The notes: generated from the sequence alone by a model not told the origin. Shown: positions 53,915 to 63,092, counted from the stretch's first letter. The stretch is 64,000 nucleotides of DNA from Dyadobacter sp. UC 10 (GCF_008369915.1 NZ_VSRN01000001.1:2662501-2726500); one strand, 5' to 3'. Program-made: numbers and translations.

Positions 53915-54925
53915 TCAAACTTCCTGAGGAACTCCTACCAGCTCGTTTTTCGCTAAAAATTCAGCGATCTGAACTGCATTTGTTGCGGCACCTTTCCGTA
54001 GGTTGTCAGCTACGATCCAGAGATTCAATGTTTTAGCCTGTGATTCGTCGCGACGGATTCTGCCTACAAAAGTTTCGTCCTTTCCATGCGCAGTCAAAGG
54101 CATCGGGTACACTGCATTTTTCGGATCATCCTGAACAATAACACCCTCTGTCTCAGCGAGGATCTGACGAACTTCATCCAGGTCAAACTCATTCTCAAAC
54201 TCGATATTAACAGCCTCCGAATGCCCGCCAATCGTTGGAATACGAACCGTAGTAGCAGTCACGGCGATGGTGTCGTCGCTCATGATCTTCTTCGTTTCAT
54301 TCGTCATTTTCATTTCCTCTTTCGTGTAACCGTTGTCCAGGAACACATCAATATGAGGAAGTACGTTCAGGTCGATCTGATGCGGGTACACTTTGCCGCG
54401 GCTGTGGTCACCTGAACGTTCAGAAAACAGCTGGTCAACAGCGGCCTTACCTGTTCCGGTTACAGATTGGTAAGTGGAAACGACCACACGTTTGATTTTA
54501 TATTTTTTATGCAACGGGTTCAAAACCACCACCATCTGAATGGTTGAGCAGTTTGGGTTTGCGATGATTTTGTCATCTTTGGTCAACTCGCCCGCATTAA
54601 TTTCCGGCACTACGAGCTTCTTCGTAGGGTCCATTCTCCAGGCTGAGGAGTTATCTACTACCGTGATTCCGGCCTCTGCAAATCTTGGAGCTAGTTCGAG
54701 AGAAGTGCTACCGCCCGCTGAAAAGATAGCGATCTCAGGTTTAGCTGCAATCGCCTCCTCAAAACCGATCACCTTGACCTGTTTACCCTTGAATGTAACT
54801 TCCTTACCAACAGATCTTTCTGATGCAACGGCCAATAATTCCGTCACCGGGAAATTACGCTCTTCGAGCACTTTGAGGATTTCGCCGCCCACCAAACCGG
54901 TAGCGCCTACTACTGCGATTTTCAT
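53915..54925 (-). CDS. asd: Aspartate-semialdehyde dehydrogenase
   Basis: Reduces aspartyl phosphate to aspartate semialdehyde on the way to lysine, diaminopimelate, methionine and threonine. 336 residues. The NADP loop GATGLVGGEIL is at the N-terminus, the catalytic cysteine in IANPNCSTIQMV, and the substrate region in QSVTGTGKAAVDQLF. The longest frame starts at 54988, but a TAAATTTG box (54986-54993, minus strand) overlaps that ATG. The family N-terminus MKIAVVGATG starts at 54925. Confidence 0.96.
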   Translation of the reverse strand: MKIAVVGATGLVGGEILKVLEERNFPVTELLAVASERSVGKEVTFKGKQVKVIGFEEAIAAKPEIAIFSAGGSTSLELAPRFAEAGITVVDNSSAWRMDPTKKLVVPEINAGELTKDDKIIANPNCSTIQMVVVLNPLHKKYKIKRVVVSTYQSVTGTGKAAVDQLFSERSGDHSRGKVYPHQIDLNVLPHIDVFLDNGYTKEEMKMTNETKKIMSDDTIAVTATTVRIPTIGGHSEAVNIEFENEFDLDEVRQILAETEGVIVQDDPKNAVYPMPLTAHGKDETFVGRIRRDESQAKTLNLWIVADNLRKGAATNAVQIAEFLAKNELVGVPQEV

Positions 54926-54985
54926 TCTTGCATTGAGATTAAATGGATAAAACTTTTTGCTTCCGCCAACAGGTGAAAAGTGCCG

Positions 54986-54993
54986 CAAATTTA
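54986..54993 (-). promoter_or_regulatory. Candidate -7 box of asd
   Basis: The minus strand reads TAAATTTG, matching TAnnTTTG, about 60 nt before the chosen ATG. It overlaps the upstream ATG at 54988, which argues against that start. Confidence 0.4.
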
Positions 54994-55100
54994 CGAGGAA
55001 AATTTAGTTTTAATGCCTGGAATCCGCGATTAAAGTATTTAAATTCAATAAATAAGAACAAAAGAAGGGCTATTGAGAATTTCAAACCCAAATAACTCAA

Positions 55101-55679
55101 TCAGAAACGGTAGACACGATCGGGGGTAATGCAGAGGTCGAGTGGAATATCGTGCAGGTTAATATCAGAGATTTCTTCAACAGGTTCAAAGAAAGACAGG
55201 CCGATTTTAACCGCATCGGCCCTGCATTTTTTCAAAAAACGGTCGTAGTAACCACCGCCATAACCGACCCGAAATCCATTTAAATCAAATGCGAGCAATG
55301 GAACTAATACTGCGTCAATTCCTTCCGGACTGACCAGTTGCGAGGTAGCAGGATCGGGTTCAGGGATCTTCCAGTGGTTAGGTAGCAGTGTGGTTTCATT
55401 ATTAAGAACATAATGACGCATTTCCTGGGTACCCGGAATAACATACGGAGCAATCGTACAAATGCCTGGGTCTATCTCCCAAAGTGCCCTTGCAATTTTC
55501 GAACAATCCACTTCATTTTTCGCCGGGTGCGGCAGGAATAGATGGAGTTTTAAAAAGCTGCTGTTCGTCACGTAATCAATCGTCTTCTCGGCAATGGAAG
55601 CATTTTTAAGGGAATTCTCATTTTCTGTCAATTCCATTCTTTTTTTCAAAAATTCCTTGCGAAGAAATGCTTTTTCCAT
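55101..55679 (-). CDS. 5-formyltetrahydrofolate cyclo-ligase
   Basis: Converts 5-formyltetrahydrofolate to methenyltetrahydrofolate with ATP. 192 residues. The basic N-terminus [12 protein letters not shown] and the ATP and folate site [17 protein letters not shown] near the middle of the C-terminal half are clear, with the final [14 protein letters not shown]. Full length. It follows the lipoprotein gene after 4 nt, so the two form an operon, though they are unrelated. Confidence 0.94.
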   Translation of the reverse strand: MEKAFLRKEFLKKRMELTENENSLKNASIAEKTIDYVTNSSFLKLHLFLPHPAKNEVDCSKIARALWEIDPGICTIAPYVIPGTQEMRHYVLNNETTLLPNHWKIPEPDPATSQLVSPEGIDAVLVPLLAFDLNGFRVGYGGGYYDRFLKKCRADAVKIGLSFFEPVEEISDINLHDIPLDLCITPDRVYRF

Positions 55680-55683
55680 TCAC

Positions 55684-56394
55684 CTATTTTTTGTACCAGT
55701 TCCCAATATCAAAAATTAACCCAATGCTCCCAATATCAGAATCGTAGTTAATGTTATTTTTCGTCATTTTAAACGAATGCCCGTATTGCAACTGCAATTT
55801 CACAAACCGGTAACCGCCGCGAACCGTTAGCGCAGGCTCGAAGAATGCGTGCATTTTTTGATCTAGTACATTAAAGTAGTTGCCTGAAATTTCCTGCGGC
55901 GAATAACCAGTTAATTCCGGGCTTTTATATTTGACCATAGTAAATCTCGGGGTAAGTGCGACGTCGAAATACTGGGTTACCCAACCTACTGACGGTTGAA
56001 TAAAGTATTTAACGGCGTCAGTATCAAAGGTTTTTGTGTTATTCGACTCGCGCATCCTGACATTGTATAAACCGGCTCCGGCATATGCTTCGTAGGAAAT
56101 GCGCTGTTCTGTATGGCCGAAATACCCTATTCCCACCTCAGCACCTTTGCCATTATTTTTGAAACTTTTGTCATCGCTGGTGTAACTGTTGAGAAATCCA
56201 TTGACCATAATTCCTACATGTTCGGTAACTCCCGCAGCAAGTTGTAGGTTATTGGTCGCTACTGCGGCTTTAAATTCACCCTTCTCCTGAAGTAAGGGCG
56301 CATTCACCGCATTGGGTGCATATACAGTTCTGCAGGAATAAAGGACCAAGGCGGGCAGAAAAAGCAGGCCGGCACATTTCGATATTGATTTCAT
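55684..56394 (-). CDS. Outer membrane lipoprotein, beta-rich, unknown function
   Basis: About 236 residues. The start at 56394 gives a lipoprotein signal (ISKCAGLLFLPALVLYSC). Other ATGs lie at 56400 and 56517, the latter adding about 40 unlikely residues. After the cysteine comes RTVYAPNAVNAPLLQEKGE and then strand-rich sequence typical of a small outer membrane barrel (GYFGHTEQRISYEAYAGAGLY, FEPALTVRGGYRFVKLQLQYG). The pattern VYAPNxxNxPLxxEKGE recalls a family of Bacteroidota envelope proteins; I cannot name it with certainty. Operonic with the folate ligase gene. Confidence 0.72.
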   Translation of the reverse strand: MKSISKCAGLLFLPALVLYSCRTVYAPNAVNAPLLQEKGEFKAAVATNNLQLAAGVTEHVGIMVNGFLNSYTSDDKSFKNNGKGAEVGIGYFGHTEQRISYEAYAGAGLYNVRMRESNNTKTFDTDAVKYFIQPSVGWVTQYFDVALTPRFTMVKYKSPELTGYSPQEISGNYFNVLDQKMHAFFEPALTVRGGYRFVKLQLQYGHSFKMTKNNINYDSDIGSIGLIFDIGNWYKK

Positions 56395-56575
56395 AGGCAT
56401 CAACAAATATTTTAAATTATATTTTTTAAAAGCATAATTATATATGATGCAAAATCTTGTGCCAGGATCTATCAGGACTCGCTCGGATTCCCCCGATTTT
56501 TCCGCCTTTTTATTCATTTGTTTGTACTTTCACGGTTTGATTTCAAATCTTTAACTATTGTATAGAATTTAAGAC

Positions 56576-57787
56576 ATGAGCAAAATTAAAGTTGACAATC
56601 CCGTTGTAGAACTGGATGGCGATGAGATGACCCGCATCATCTGGAAGTTTATCAAGGAAAAACTGATTTTACCTTATCTGGATGTAGATATCAAGTATTA
56701 CGACCTCGGAGTTGAATATCGTGATGAAACAAACGACCAGGTTACGATTGACGCAGCCAATGCAATTAAAGAATACGGCGTTGGTATCAAATGCGCGACT
56801 ATCACTCCTGATGAGGATCGCGTGAAAGAATTCAATCTGAAACAAATGTGGAAATCGCCAAACGGCACTATCCGTAATATCCTGGATGGAACTGTTTTCC
56901 GCGAGCCGATCGTGATGCAGAATGTGCCTCGCTTGGTTACCAACTGGACTGCACCTATAATCGTAGGACGTCACGCATTCGGTGATCAGTACCGTGCAAC
57001 AGATTTTATTGTGCCTGGTAAAGGTAAGTTGACTGTAAAATTTGAAGGCGAAGACGGAAAAGTGATCGAGCACGAGGTTTACCAATTCCAGGGACCTGGC
57101 GTGGCGATGGCGATGTACAATGTGGACGAATCGATCCGTGGCTTTGCGCGCTCTTGCTTCAATGTGGCTTTGGACAAAGGGTGGCCATTGTACCTTTCTA
57201 CAAAAAATACAATCCTTAAAAAATATGATGGCCGCTTCAAGGATATTTTCCAGGAAGTATACGACCAGGAATATGCAGGTAAAGTACATTACGAGCATCG
57301 TCTGATCGATGACATGGTTGCTTCTGCATTGAAATGGGAAGGTAACTTTGTGTGGGCTTGCAAAAACTATGATGGTGACGTTCAGTCAGATACAGTTGCG
57401 CAAGGTTTCGGTTCACTAGGTTTGATGACTTCTACGTTGGTGACGCCAGATGGCAAAACAATGGAAGCGGAAGCGGCGCACGGAACAGTAACCCGTCACT
57501 ACCGCGAGCATCAGAAAGGAAGACCAACTTCTACTAATCCAATCGCATCTATTTTCGCGTGGACGCGTGGTTTGGCGTTCCGTGGTAAACTGGATAATAA
57601 CCAGCCCCTGATCGATTTCGCAAATGCTTTGGAAAAAGTATGTATCGAAACGGTTGAAAGCGGAAAAATGACCAAGGATTTGGCAATCAACGTTTTCGGA
57701 AACGACGTGAAACACGGTGAACACTTCCTGTACACCGAAGAATTCCTGGAAGCGATTGATCAGAATCTGAAAGCTGCTTTGGCGTAA
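56576..57787 (+). CDS. icd: NADP-dependent isocitrate dehydrogenase, eukaryotic-like homodimeric type
   Basis: TCA cycle enzyme that oxidises isocitrate to 2-oxoglutarate. 403 residues. The sequence [22 protein letters not shown] and [20 protein letters not shown] is that of subfamily II, shared with animal and fungal IDH, unlike E. coli Icd. The NADP site [13 protein letters not shown] and the catalytic aspartates in [12 protein letters not shown] are present. Ends at a strong terminator. Family assignment is firm. Confidence 0.96.
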   Translation: MSKIKVDNPVVELDGDEMTRIIWKFIKEKLILPYLDVDIKYYDLGVEYRDETNDQVTIDAANAIKEYGVGIKCATITPDEDRVKEFNLKQMWKSPNGTIRNILDGTVFREPIVMQNVPRLVTNWTAPIIVGRHAFGDQYRATDFIVPGKGKLTVKFEGEDGKVIEHEVYQFQGPGVAMAMYNVDESIRGFARSCFNVALDKGWPLYLSTKNTILKKYDGRFKDIFQEVYDQEYAGKVHYEHRLIDDMVASALKWEGNFVWACKNYDGDVQSDTVAQGFGSLGLMTSTLVTPDGKTMEAEAAHGTVTRHYREHQKGRPTSTNPIASIFAWTRGLAFRGKLDNNQPLIDFANALEKVCIETVESGKMTKDLAINVFGNDVKHGEHFLYTEEFLEAIDQNLKAALA

Positions 57788-57808
57788 GGTAAATATCAAT
57801 GCATTTGG

Positions 57809-57840
57809 AAAGCCGTTGACTCTCGTCGACGGCTTTTTTC
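57809..57840 (+). terminator. Terminator of icd
   Basis: 11-bp stem with one G-T pair (AAAGCCGTTGA at 57809-57819, TCGACGGCTTT at 57826-57836), a 6-nt loop and a T6 run, 22 nt after the icd stop. Confidence 0.88.
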
Positions 57841-57877
57841 TTATTTTTAGGTGTTACATAAGCGAATGTAATTACAA

Positions 57878-58084
57878 ATGAACTTACGAGCTCAAATAAT
57901 AGAAGAGTCGGTCATTCCTAAGTTTGCGGTTCTTCCAATTGAGAAATATCAACAACTGTTAAATGAATTGGCAGAATTCTAGAGTCTCGAGGATTTAGCA
58001 GACTATTTAAGAGCAGTTAAAGCTAAAGCGGAGAATAAGGAGTGGCATACGCTTGCAGACGTTAAATCTGAATTAGGTATCTAA
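57878..58084 (+). pseudogene. Phd/YefM-like antitoxin gene broken by an amber codon, no toxin
   Basis: Starts MNLRAQIIEESVIPKFAVLPIEKYQQLL, the typical opening of small Phd/YefM-type antitoxins. After 34 codons there is a TAG (57980-57982). The same frame then continues with SLEDLADYLRAVKAKAENKEW and ends LADVKSELGI followed by TAA (58082-58084), as in intact relatives. A single nonsense change would explain it. No toxin gene follows. The N-terminal peptide could still be made, but without the toxin-binding half it should be inactive. Best read as a relic of a toxin-antitoxin locus. Confidence 0.65.
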
Positions 58085-58354
58085 TCCTCCCGCCCCTCTT
58101 TTCCAATCGCATCGGCCATTCTACAACCGTTTGTGAACATTTCGCAAGTGGTTACCCGCTCATTTCACGCTGCATTTATTTGGGGAATACTTCCCAAAGC
58201 GCAGATCTTCCATGCCAATCTCAGTTTCCATAAATTCATTTTTTAGTGTGAACTGTTGCGTGATTATTAATGAATAGGAGCAATCATTGAATTGGTAACG
58301 GAAATTTTTAAAAAATCTTTGTTTGCTTTAATCCGCACAACTATAAAAAACCCG
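58085..58354. other. Intergenic region without recognisable features
   Basis: After the broken antitoxin, about 270 nt precede the aminotransferase promoter. I see no protein-like frame, no RNA fold and no repeat in it. It may hold the remains of the lost toxin gene, but nothing recognisable is left. Confidence 0.4.
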
Positions 58355-58362
58355 TACCTTTG
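58355..58362 (+). promoter_or_regulatory. Candidate -7 box of the aminotransferase gene
   Basis: TACCTTTG followed by CGGG, a typical Bacteroidota -7 sequence, about 56 nt before the ATG at 58418. It falls inside the longer frame that begins at 58292 and so argues for the shorter start. Confidence 0.45.
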
Positions 58363-58417
58363 CGGGCAATTTGTTGATACAGATTGCAGTACCTTCTTTA
58401 ACTCAATTTTTGTTGCA

Positions 58418-59647
58418 ATGTCCGCAGTAGCAGAGCAAACCCGGTTGGAAACACGCATGTTGGCCGACCGCATTAACGCCCTCGAAGAATCTTCGACGCT
58501 GGCGATGACCAAAATGGCCCGGGAGCTTGCCTCCAAAGGTCACAGAGTAATCAGTCTGAGTGTAGGTGAGCCAGATTTTAAGACACCTGAGCACATTTGC
58601 GAAGCCGCCAAGAAGGCTATCGATGATGGTTTTCATGGCTATTCTCCTGTTGCAGGCTATCCTGATCTGCGCAAGGCGATCGCTGACAAGCTGGAAAGAG
58701 ATAATAAAATTGAATGGAAACCTGAGAATATCGTCGTGTCAACCGGCGCGAAACATTCTTTGGCAAACGTAATCCAGGTATTGGTCAATCCAGGCGATGA
58801 GGTTGTTATCTTCGCTCCTTACTGGGTAAGCTACTCCGAAATGGTGAAGCTGGCCGAAGGTAAGTCGGTAGTCGTGGATGGTGCTTTTGAGAATGACTTC
58901 AAAGTAACTGCTGCGCAACTGGAAGCTGCAATCACACCAAAAACTAAAATTGTGATGTACGCTTCTCCAAACAATCCTACGGGAGCTGTTTATTCGGAAG
59001 CTGAATTAAGGGAAATCGCCGCGGTACTTGAAAAACATGAAGGAGTTTATGTACTCGCCGACGAAATCTATGAATATATCAACTTCACCGAGGAAGGCCA
59101 TTTCAGCATTGGTTCTATTCCGGCTTTGAAGGATCGCGTGATTACCGTGAATGGTGTAGCAAAAGGTTATGCAATGACCGGATGGCGCATTGGCTTTATC
59201 GCCGCTGCAAAATGGATCGCCGAAGGTGTCGAGAAATTGCAGGGACAGGTTACTTCGGGTACTAATTCGATCGCGCAAAAAGCGGCAACTGCTGCTTTCA
59301 ACGGCCCGATGGAGCCTTCGATCGAAATGGCAAAAGCTTATCACCGCCGCAGGGACCTGGTAGTTGGTTTGTTGAAAGAGATTGAAGGATTTAAAGTAAA
59401 TGTTCCGCAAGGCGCATTCTACGCTTTTCCGGATGTAAGCTATTATTTCGGAAAATCAAATGGAGAAACTACTATTAAAGACTCCGACGATTTCTGTAAC
59501 TGGCTGCTCAACAATTCGTACGTATCAACCGTAGCAGGCTCAGGTTTCGGTGCTCCAAACTGCATCCGTATTTCAACTGCCGCGTCAGACGAATCGCTCG
59601 TGGAAGCAGTTCAGCGCATTAAAGACGCAGTTGCTACTTTAAAATAG
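58418..59647 (+). CDS. PLP-dependent aminotransferase, class I (AspC/AatA-like)
   Basis: 409 residues of the fold-type I aspartate aminotransferase family. Visible are SVGEPDFKTPEH at the substrate side, SPNNPTGAVYS with the cofactor asparagine, LADEIYEYI with the PLP aspartate, and VAKGYAMTGWRIGF with the Schiff-base lysine at about K249. Likely transfers amino groups between aspartate or related amino acids and 2-oxoglutarate. The start at 58418 is supported by the -7 box and by family length. The gene ends at a terminator, and the next gene lies behind a heptamer leader. Confidence 0.93.
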   Translation: MSAVAEQTRLETRMLADRINALEESSTLAMTKMARELASKGHRVISLSVGEPDFKTPEHICEAAKKAIDDGFHGYSPVAGYPDLRKAIADKLERDNKIEWKPENIVVSTGAKHSLANVIQVLVNPGDEVVIFAPYWVSYSEMVKLAEGKSVVVDGAFENDFKVTAAQLEAAITPKTKIVMYASPNNPTGAVYSEAELREIAAVLEKHEGVYVLADEIYEYINFTEEGHFSIGSIPALKDRVITVNGVAKGYAMTGWRIGFIAAAKWIAEGVEKLQGQVTSGTNSIAQKAATAAFNGPMEPSIEMAKAYHRRRDLVVGLLKEIEGFKVNVPQGAFYAFPDVSYYFGKSNGETTIKDSDDFCNWLLNNSYVSTVAGSGFGAPNCIRISTAASDESLVEAVQRIKDAVATLK

Positions 59648-59664
59648 GCATTTAAGAAATGAAT

Positions 59665-59698
59665 AAAGCCTCATAGGTGTTATCCTGTGAGGCTTTTG
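59665..59698 (+). terminator. Terminator of the aminotransferase gene
   Basis: 13-bp stem with one wobble pair (AAAGCCTCATAGG at 59665-59677, CCTGTGAGGCTTT at 59684-59696), a 6-nt loop and a T run. Confidence 0.87.
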
Positions 59699-59714
59699 CA
59701 TTTATATTCATCAA

Positions 59715-59763
59715 AACTAAAAGCCAACCGCTAAAAGCTAATAGCAAAAGGCTAACAGCCAAT
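59715..59763 (+). repeat. Heptamer array in the leader of the 2Fe-2S reductase gene
   Basis: Seven gapless 7-mers in the sense of the gene: AACTAAA, AGCCAAC, CGCTAAA, AGCTAAT, AGCAAAA, GGCTAAC, AGCCAAT. The array ends 5 nt before the ATG at 59769. It shares period, consensus and orientation with the arrays before atpC and the 1,560-residue protein gene. Confidence 0.85.
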
Positions 59764-59768
59764 AAACA

Positions 59769-60836
59769 ATGAGCAAGCACTATTTTTTAAAGGTTAAAGA
59801 AGTTGAAAAGGAAACGGACGAGGCAGCTACAATTCACTTTTGGCACCCTCTGAATGAGGTTGTTGCCTACCGGCCAGGGCAATTTCTTACTTTGCTCCTG
59901 CCAATGGAAGATGGTACCAAGCTGCGCAGGTCCTATTCTATGTCGAGCTCGCCTTATACGGATGTTTCGCTCGCGATTACGGTGAAGCGTATTCCCGGCG
60001 GATTTGTATCTAATATGTTGCTGGATACCATTAAGGAAGGTGATATCCTGGAAGCAGTAGAGCCAATGGGTTCATTTTTTCCAAAACAGGAGGATGATCA
60101 GGTCAGACAGGTAGTGTTCGTTGGGGCCGGAAGTGGCATAACTCCTTTGTTTTCAATATTAAAATCGATTTTAATTGTAGAACCAGAGAGTGAAGTGTTC
60201 CTGATTTACGGGAGCCGAAATGAGGATTCTATCATTTTCAACAATAAAATTACTGCGTTAAAAGAGAAATATGGCGATCGCTTTCAGGTTGTTCACACTT
60301 TGAGCCAACCCTCCGAAGGCTGGTCTGGCGAAACGGGCAGGCTGAATAAAACGCATATCCTCAAAATTCTTGGCCAGCTCGGTGACCTGAATGCAAGTGA
60401 GGCCGAGTATTATCTGTGCGGGCCTGAAGATATGATCGATGAAGCCAAACGTGCAATGTCGATTCTGGGGGTGCCGGATCAGAAGGTTAGGAGAGAAAGC
60501 TTTGCAACCGCTTCATCCACGCAGCCCGGAGAAGTAATTGTAGCTGAGGATGATACCTACAAAACAAGAGAAGTCACCATTTTTTACGAAGGTACCGAAT
60601 ACAAAGTCCCAGTTCAGGCGCACGAAACTGTACTGGAAGCTGCTTTAAATATGGATATCGACTTGCCTTATTCTTGTCAGGCGGGCATGTGCACTGCCTG
60701 CATGGGCCGCTGCGTTTCCGGAAAAGTGCAAATGGATGAAGATGAGGGGCTGACGCAGGGAGAAAAAGATGCCGGCTTTATCCTGACCTGCGTCACCCGC
60801 CCATTAACTGACGATGTAATTCTGGAAGTAGAATAG
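59769..60836 (+). CDS. NAD(P)H-dependent flavin and 2Fe-2S reductase (PaaE-like)
   Basis: 355 residues in three parts: an FAD domain (RRSYSMSSSPY), an NAD(P) domain (VGAGSGITPLFSILKS, then YYLCGPEDMIDEAK) and a C-terminal plant-type 2Fe-2S ferredoxin (YSCQAGMCTACMG with C-x4-C-x2-C, then the last cysteine in LTCVTRP). The layout is that of PaaE and related oxygenase reductases, but no oxygenase gene is near, so the electron acceptor is unknown. A heptamer array forms its leader, right before the start codon. Confidence 0.92.
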   Translation: MSKHYFLKVKEVEKETDEAATIHFWHPLNEVVAYRPGQFLTLLLPMEDGTKLRRSYSMSSSPYTDVSLAITVKRIPGGFVSNMLLDTIKEGDILEAVEPMGSFFPKQEDDQVRQVVFVGAGSGITPLFSILKSILIVEPESEVFLIYGSRNEDSIIFNNKITALKEKYGDRFQVVHTLSQPSEGWSGETGRLNKTHILKILGQLGDLNASEAEYYLCGPEDMIDEAKRAMSILGVPDQKVRRESFATASSTQPGEVIVAEDDTYKTREVTIFYEGTEYKVPVQAHETVLEAALNMDIDLPYSCQAGMCTACMGRCVSGKVQMDEDEGLTQGEKDAGFILTCVTRPLTDDVILEVE

Positions 60837-60855
60837 TAGATTTTAATCTATTACC

Positions 60856-62715
60856 TCAATTATTTCTTGCGGGAGCTGGTGGCGGCGGAGGCGGAATAGT
60901 CGCTTTCGCCGGTTTGGCTGCTCTCGCTGGTGCTGGCGGCCGTGGAGGCGGCGGCGAAATTCTGCGATTGTTTTGCACTTTGCCCACCCGCGCAACTTTT
61001 GCTGGCCGGGGTCGCGCCGCTGCTTCGAGTTTTTCTATACCCATTGCTTCTGCGCCCAGTTTCTCGCCTAGCTCTTCAATTTTGTGATGCAATTCCTCTG
61101 CTTCGGCTTCCAGTTTCCGGTTTGGCTGCTGCGCCGCTACCTCAGCTTTACGGGCGGAGGAAATTTGTGCATTCAACTCTGAAACAGTTTGTTCGTGCGT
61201 TTTAATCTGCTGTTCAAAATCAGCCAGCTGCTTTTCAATATCTGCTTCATTTGGTTTTATTTGATTGGGTTTGTCTCCTCGGTCAAGCAGGGACGAACGT
61301 TTTTCCATCAGCTCAGATCTCAATTCCAGCGCACGATTTTTTTTCCATTCGATTTTTTCAAGATCTCTTTGAACGCGTTCGATTTCAAAGTTTTGCTTTT
61401 CCATTTCCAGTTGAATTTCTTCCAATCGGCGCTGGAAAGGCTCCATTTCGGCATTGATCGCGTGCATTCTTTTACTGATCTCGGAGATTTTCTTTTCGAG
61501 TGAGTCGTTAATAGCAAATCCTTCAACAGGCTCATCCAGCCTTATTTCAATGAGCTCATCCATTTCCGCAGCAATTTCTTCGTCACGCATTTCGACAATA
61601 TCCCCCGGTACCACCACCAATGCGGACTTGCCTGTTTTCTTCTTTACGCTTTGCTTCGCGACTTTCTTTTCCTGGGTTTTTTCAGATTTTTGAGCCACTG
61701 CGTAAACGGATACACCGACAGCAAGCGTGACCATCAAAAGAATGACCGGCAGACTTCCGATACTTCTGGAAGTTTTTGGAGAAATACCCAGCACCCGCTG
61801 CACTCTATTTAGTAGTAAAGGTTTTTTCGAAGCGAATGCCATCGCAACCCTCGGGGCAGTCTGCCACTCGGCTACTTTTACCAGTGCGTGTGCGAGCGAC
61901 ATTTTATCTCCGCAAACAGCAAGTGCAATATCATCGCAGCAATGCTCGCGTTCTGCACGGACCTTGTCGGAAAGCCACCAGATAGCAGGGTGGAAGAAAA
62001 AGATCACTTCCACAAATGACTGAAAGAGGTTGATCAGGTAATCGTTCCTTTTAATGTGCGCCAGTTCATGTGCGAGAATTGCCTCCACCTGTGAAGTTGA
62101 AAATCCGGTGAGGAAACCGATTGGGAGCAAAATGACCGGGCTGATCGTACCAATTACCATTGGCGTTAAAATTTTGGCTGTTTCCTTAAACTCCACCGAC
62201 TTGGCAATATTCATTTTTGCTATAATAATACCGAGTCTTGCGCGCCACTCCCTGTCAGTCACAATGCGCGCCTGAGCACGAAGCCGCTCTGTGAAAATCC
62301 AGCCGCCGAAGAATCGCATCAAAAGGATCGCCGCGCCTATTGCCCAACAAGTAACCAACTCGTGCATGTGAGCAGTCAGCCATAGTTGTATTTTGAAAGT
62401 CAGAGGATATTCGTATCCCGACCGTACCACTCTTGCCAAACCTTCTGTCGCATTTGCTCCGGCTGAGACCGCGCGGGCCAGTGGCGTTGAATATTTCATA
62501 AAATAATGAAAGAATGTTGCGAGAGACGCAACGAGCTGAACAAGCAGTAAACTAATGCCCACTGCGTAACGCGTCAGGGCCGATTTACGGCGAAGTATAT
62601 AAAAAGCAGCTAGGCCAATGAGTAGGAGGGCGGTTCCCTGCCAAAGGGAATGAACAAGCGTCCAGCCGAAGGCGGACATCATGGAATCTGAGAAAAGGCC
62701 GGAAATCGATTTCAT
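60856..62715 (-). CDS. BlaR1/M56-family membrane metallopeptidase with coiled-coil tail
   Basis: 619 residues. Three hydrophobic segments lie in the first 150 residues, then a cytoplasmic zinc peptidase domain with HELAHIKRND (near residue 215), and a fourth hydrophobic segment (about 325-345). In BlaR1 the part after the last helix is a penicillin-binding sensor. Here it is a long coiled coil (about 390-575) and a proline-rich tail, so the signal is probably not a beta-lactam. It starts 2 nt after the BlaI-type gene, and the two should act together: the peptidase cuts or triggers loss of the repressor. Confidence 0.9.
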   Translation of the reverse strand: MKSISGLFSDSMMSAFGWTLVHSLWQGTALLLIGLAAFYILRRKSALTRYAVGISLLLVQLVASLATFFHYFMKYSTPLARAVSAGANATEGLARVVRSGYEYPLTFKIQLWLTAHMHELVTCWAIGAAILLMRFFGGWIFTERLRAQARIVTDREWRARLGIIIAKMNIAKSVEFKETAKILTPMVIGTISPVILLPIGFLTGFSTSQVEAILAHELAHIKRNDYLINLFQSFVEVIFFFHPAIWWLSDKVRAEREHCCDDIALAVCGDKMSLAHALVKVAEWQTAPRVAMAFASKKPLLLNRVQRVLGISPKTSRSIGSLPVILLMVTLAVGVSVYAVAQKSEKTQEKKVAKQSVKKKTGKSALVVVPGDIVEMRDEEIAAEMDELIEIRLDEPVEGFAINDSLEKKISEISKRMHAINAEMEPFQRRLEEIQLEMEKQNFEIERVQRDLEKIEWKKNRALELRSELMEKRSSLLDRGDKPNQIKPNEADIEKQLADFEQQIKTHEQTVSELNAQISSARKAEVAAQQPNRKLEAEAEELHHKIEELGEKLGAEAMGIEKLEAAARPRPAKVARVGKVQNNRRISPPPPRPPAPARAAKPAKATIPPPPPPAPARNN

Positions 62716-62717
62716 AG

Positions 62718-63092
62718 CTATCGATTGTTTTCAAGGTTATTTAATAACTCACGAATTTCACTTAACTCTTCCGCAGAAGTGGAGTGATTCCCCAAAGCCT
62801 GCATGACCATTTGAGCTGCCGATCCCTGAAAAACAGTTTCAACCATTTTCCCCAGCAAATTTTGCTGCGTTTCTTCCTTACCCAGCAATGCGACATAAAT
62901 ATGCGACCGGCCCTGTTCAGTTCGGTAGAGTAATCCTTTGTCATGCATGATCTGCATTAACTTTAAGGTCGTGGTATAACCTACGTCTTTAGTTGCTGAC
63001 AGTGCATCGTGCACGGCCCTGACCGTACTTGGGCCGGCTTGCCACAAGAAATTCAGGATCTCTAACTCGGAATCAGTGGGTTTGATATACAT
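62718..63092 (-). CDS. BlaI/MecI/CopY-family transcriptional repressor
   Basis: 124 residues. An N-terminal winged helix (TDSELEILNFLWQAGPSTVRAVHDAL, YTTTLKLMQIMHDKGLLYR) is followed by a helical dimerisation tail. It represses its own operon until the BlaR1-type peptidase is activated. Upstream are three exact copies of TACGA-N6-TCGTA (63105-63120, 63130-63145, 63161-63176), the likely operators. It is the first gene of a two-gene operon with the M56 peptidase. Confidence 0.93.
   Translation of the reverse strand: MYIKPTDSELEILNFLWQAGPSTVRAVHDALSATKDVGYTTTLKLMQIMHDKGLLYRTEQGRSHIYVALLGKEETQQNLLGKMVETVFQGSAAQMVMQALGNHSTSAEELSEIRELLNNLENNR

Noticed and set aside
56669-57298. 209-codon minus-strand frame opposite icd
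   Set aside because: Antisense to a core metabolic gene; no family motif.
59715-59763. Heptamer arrays as CRISPR repeats
   Set aside because: Units are 7 nt and contiguous, with no spacers and no cas genes.
60856-63092. BlaR/BlaI pair as a beta-lactam resistance operon
   Set aside because: No beta-lactamase gene is adjacent, and the peptidase lacks a penicillin-binding sensor domain.
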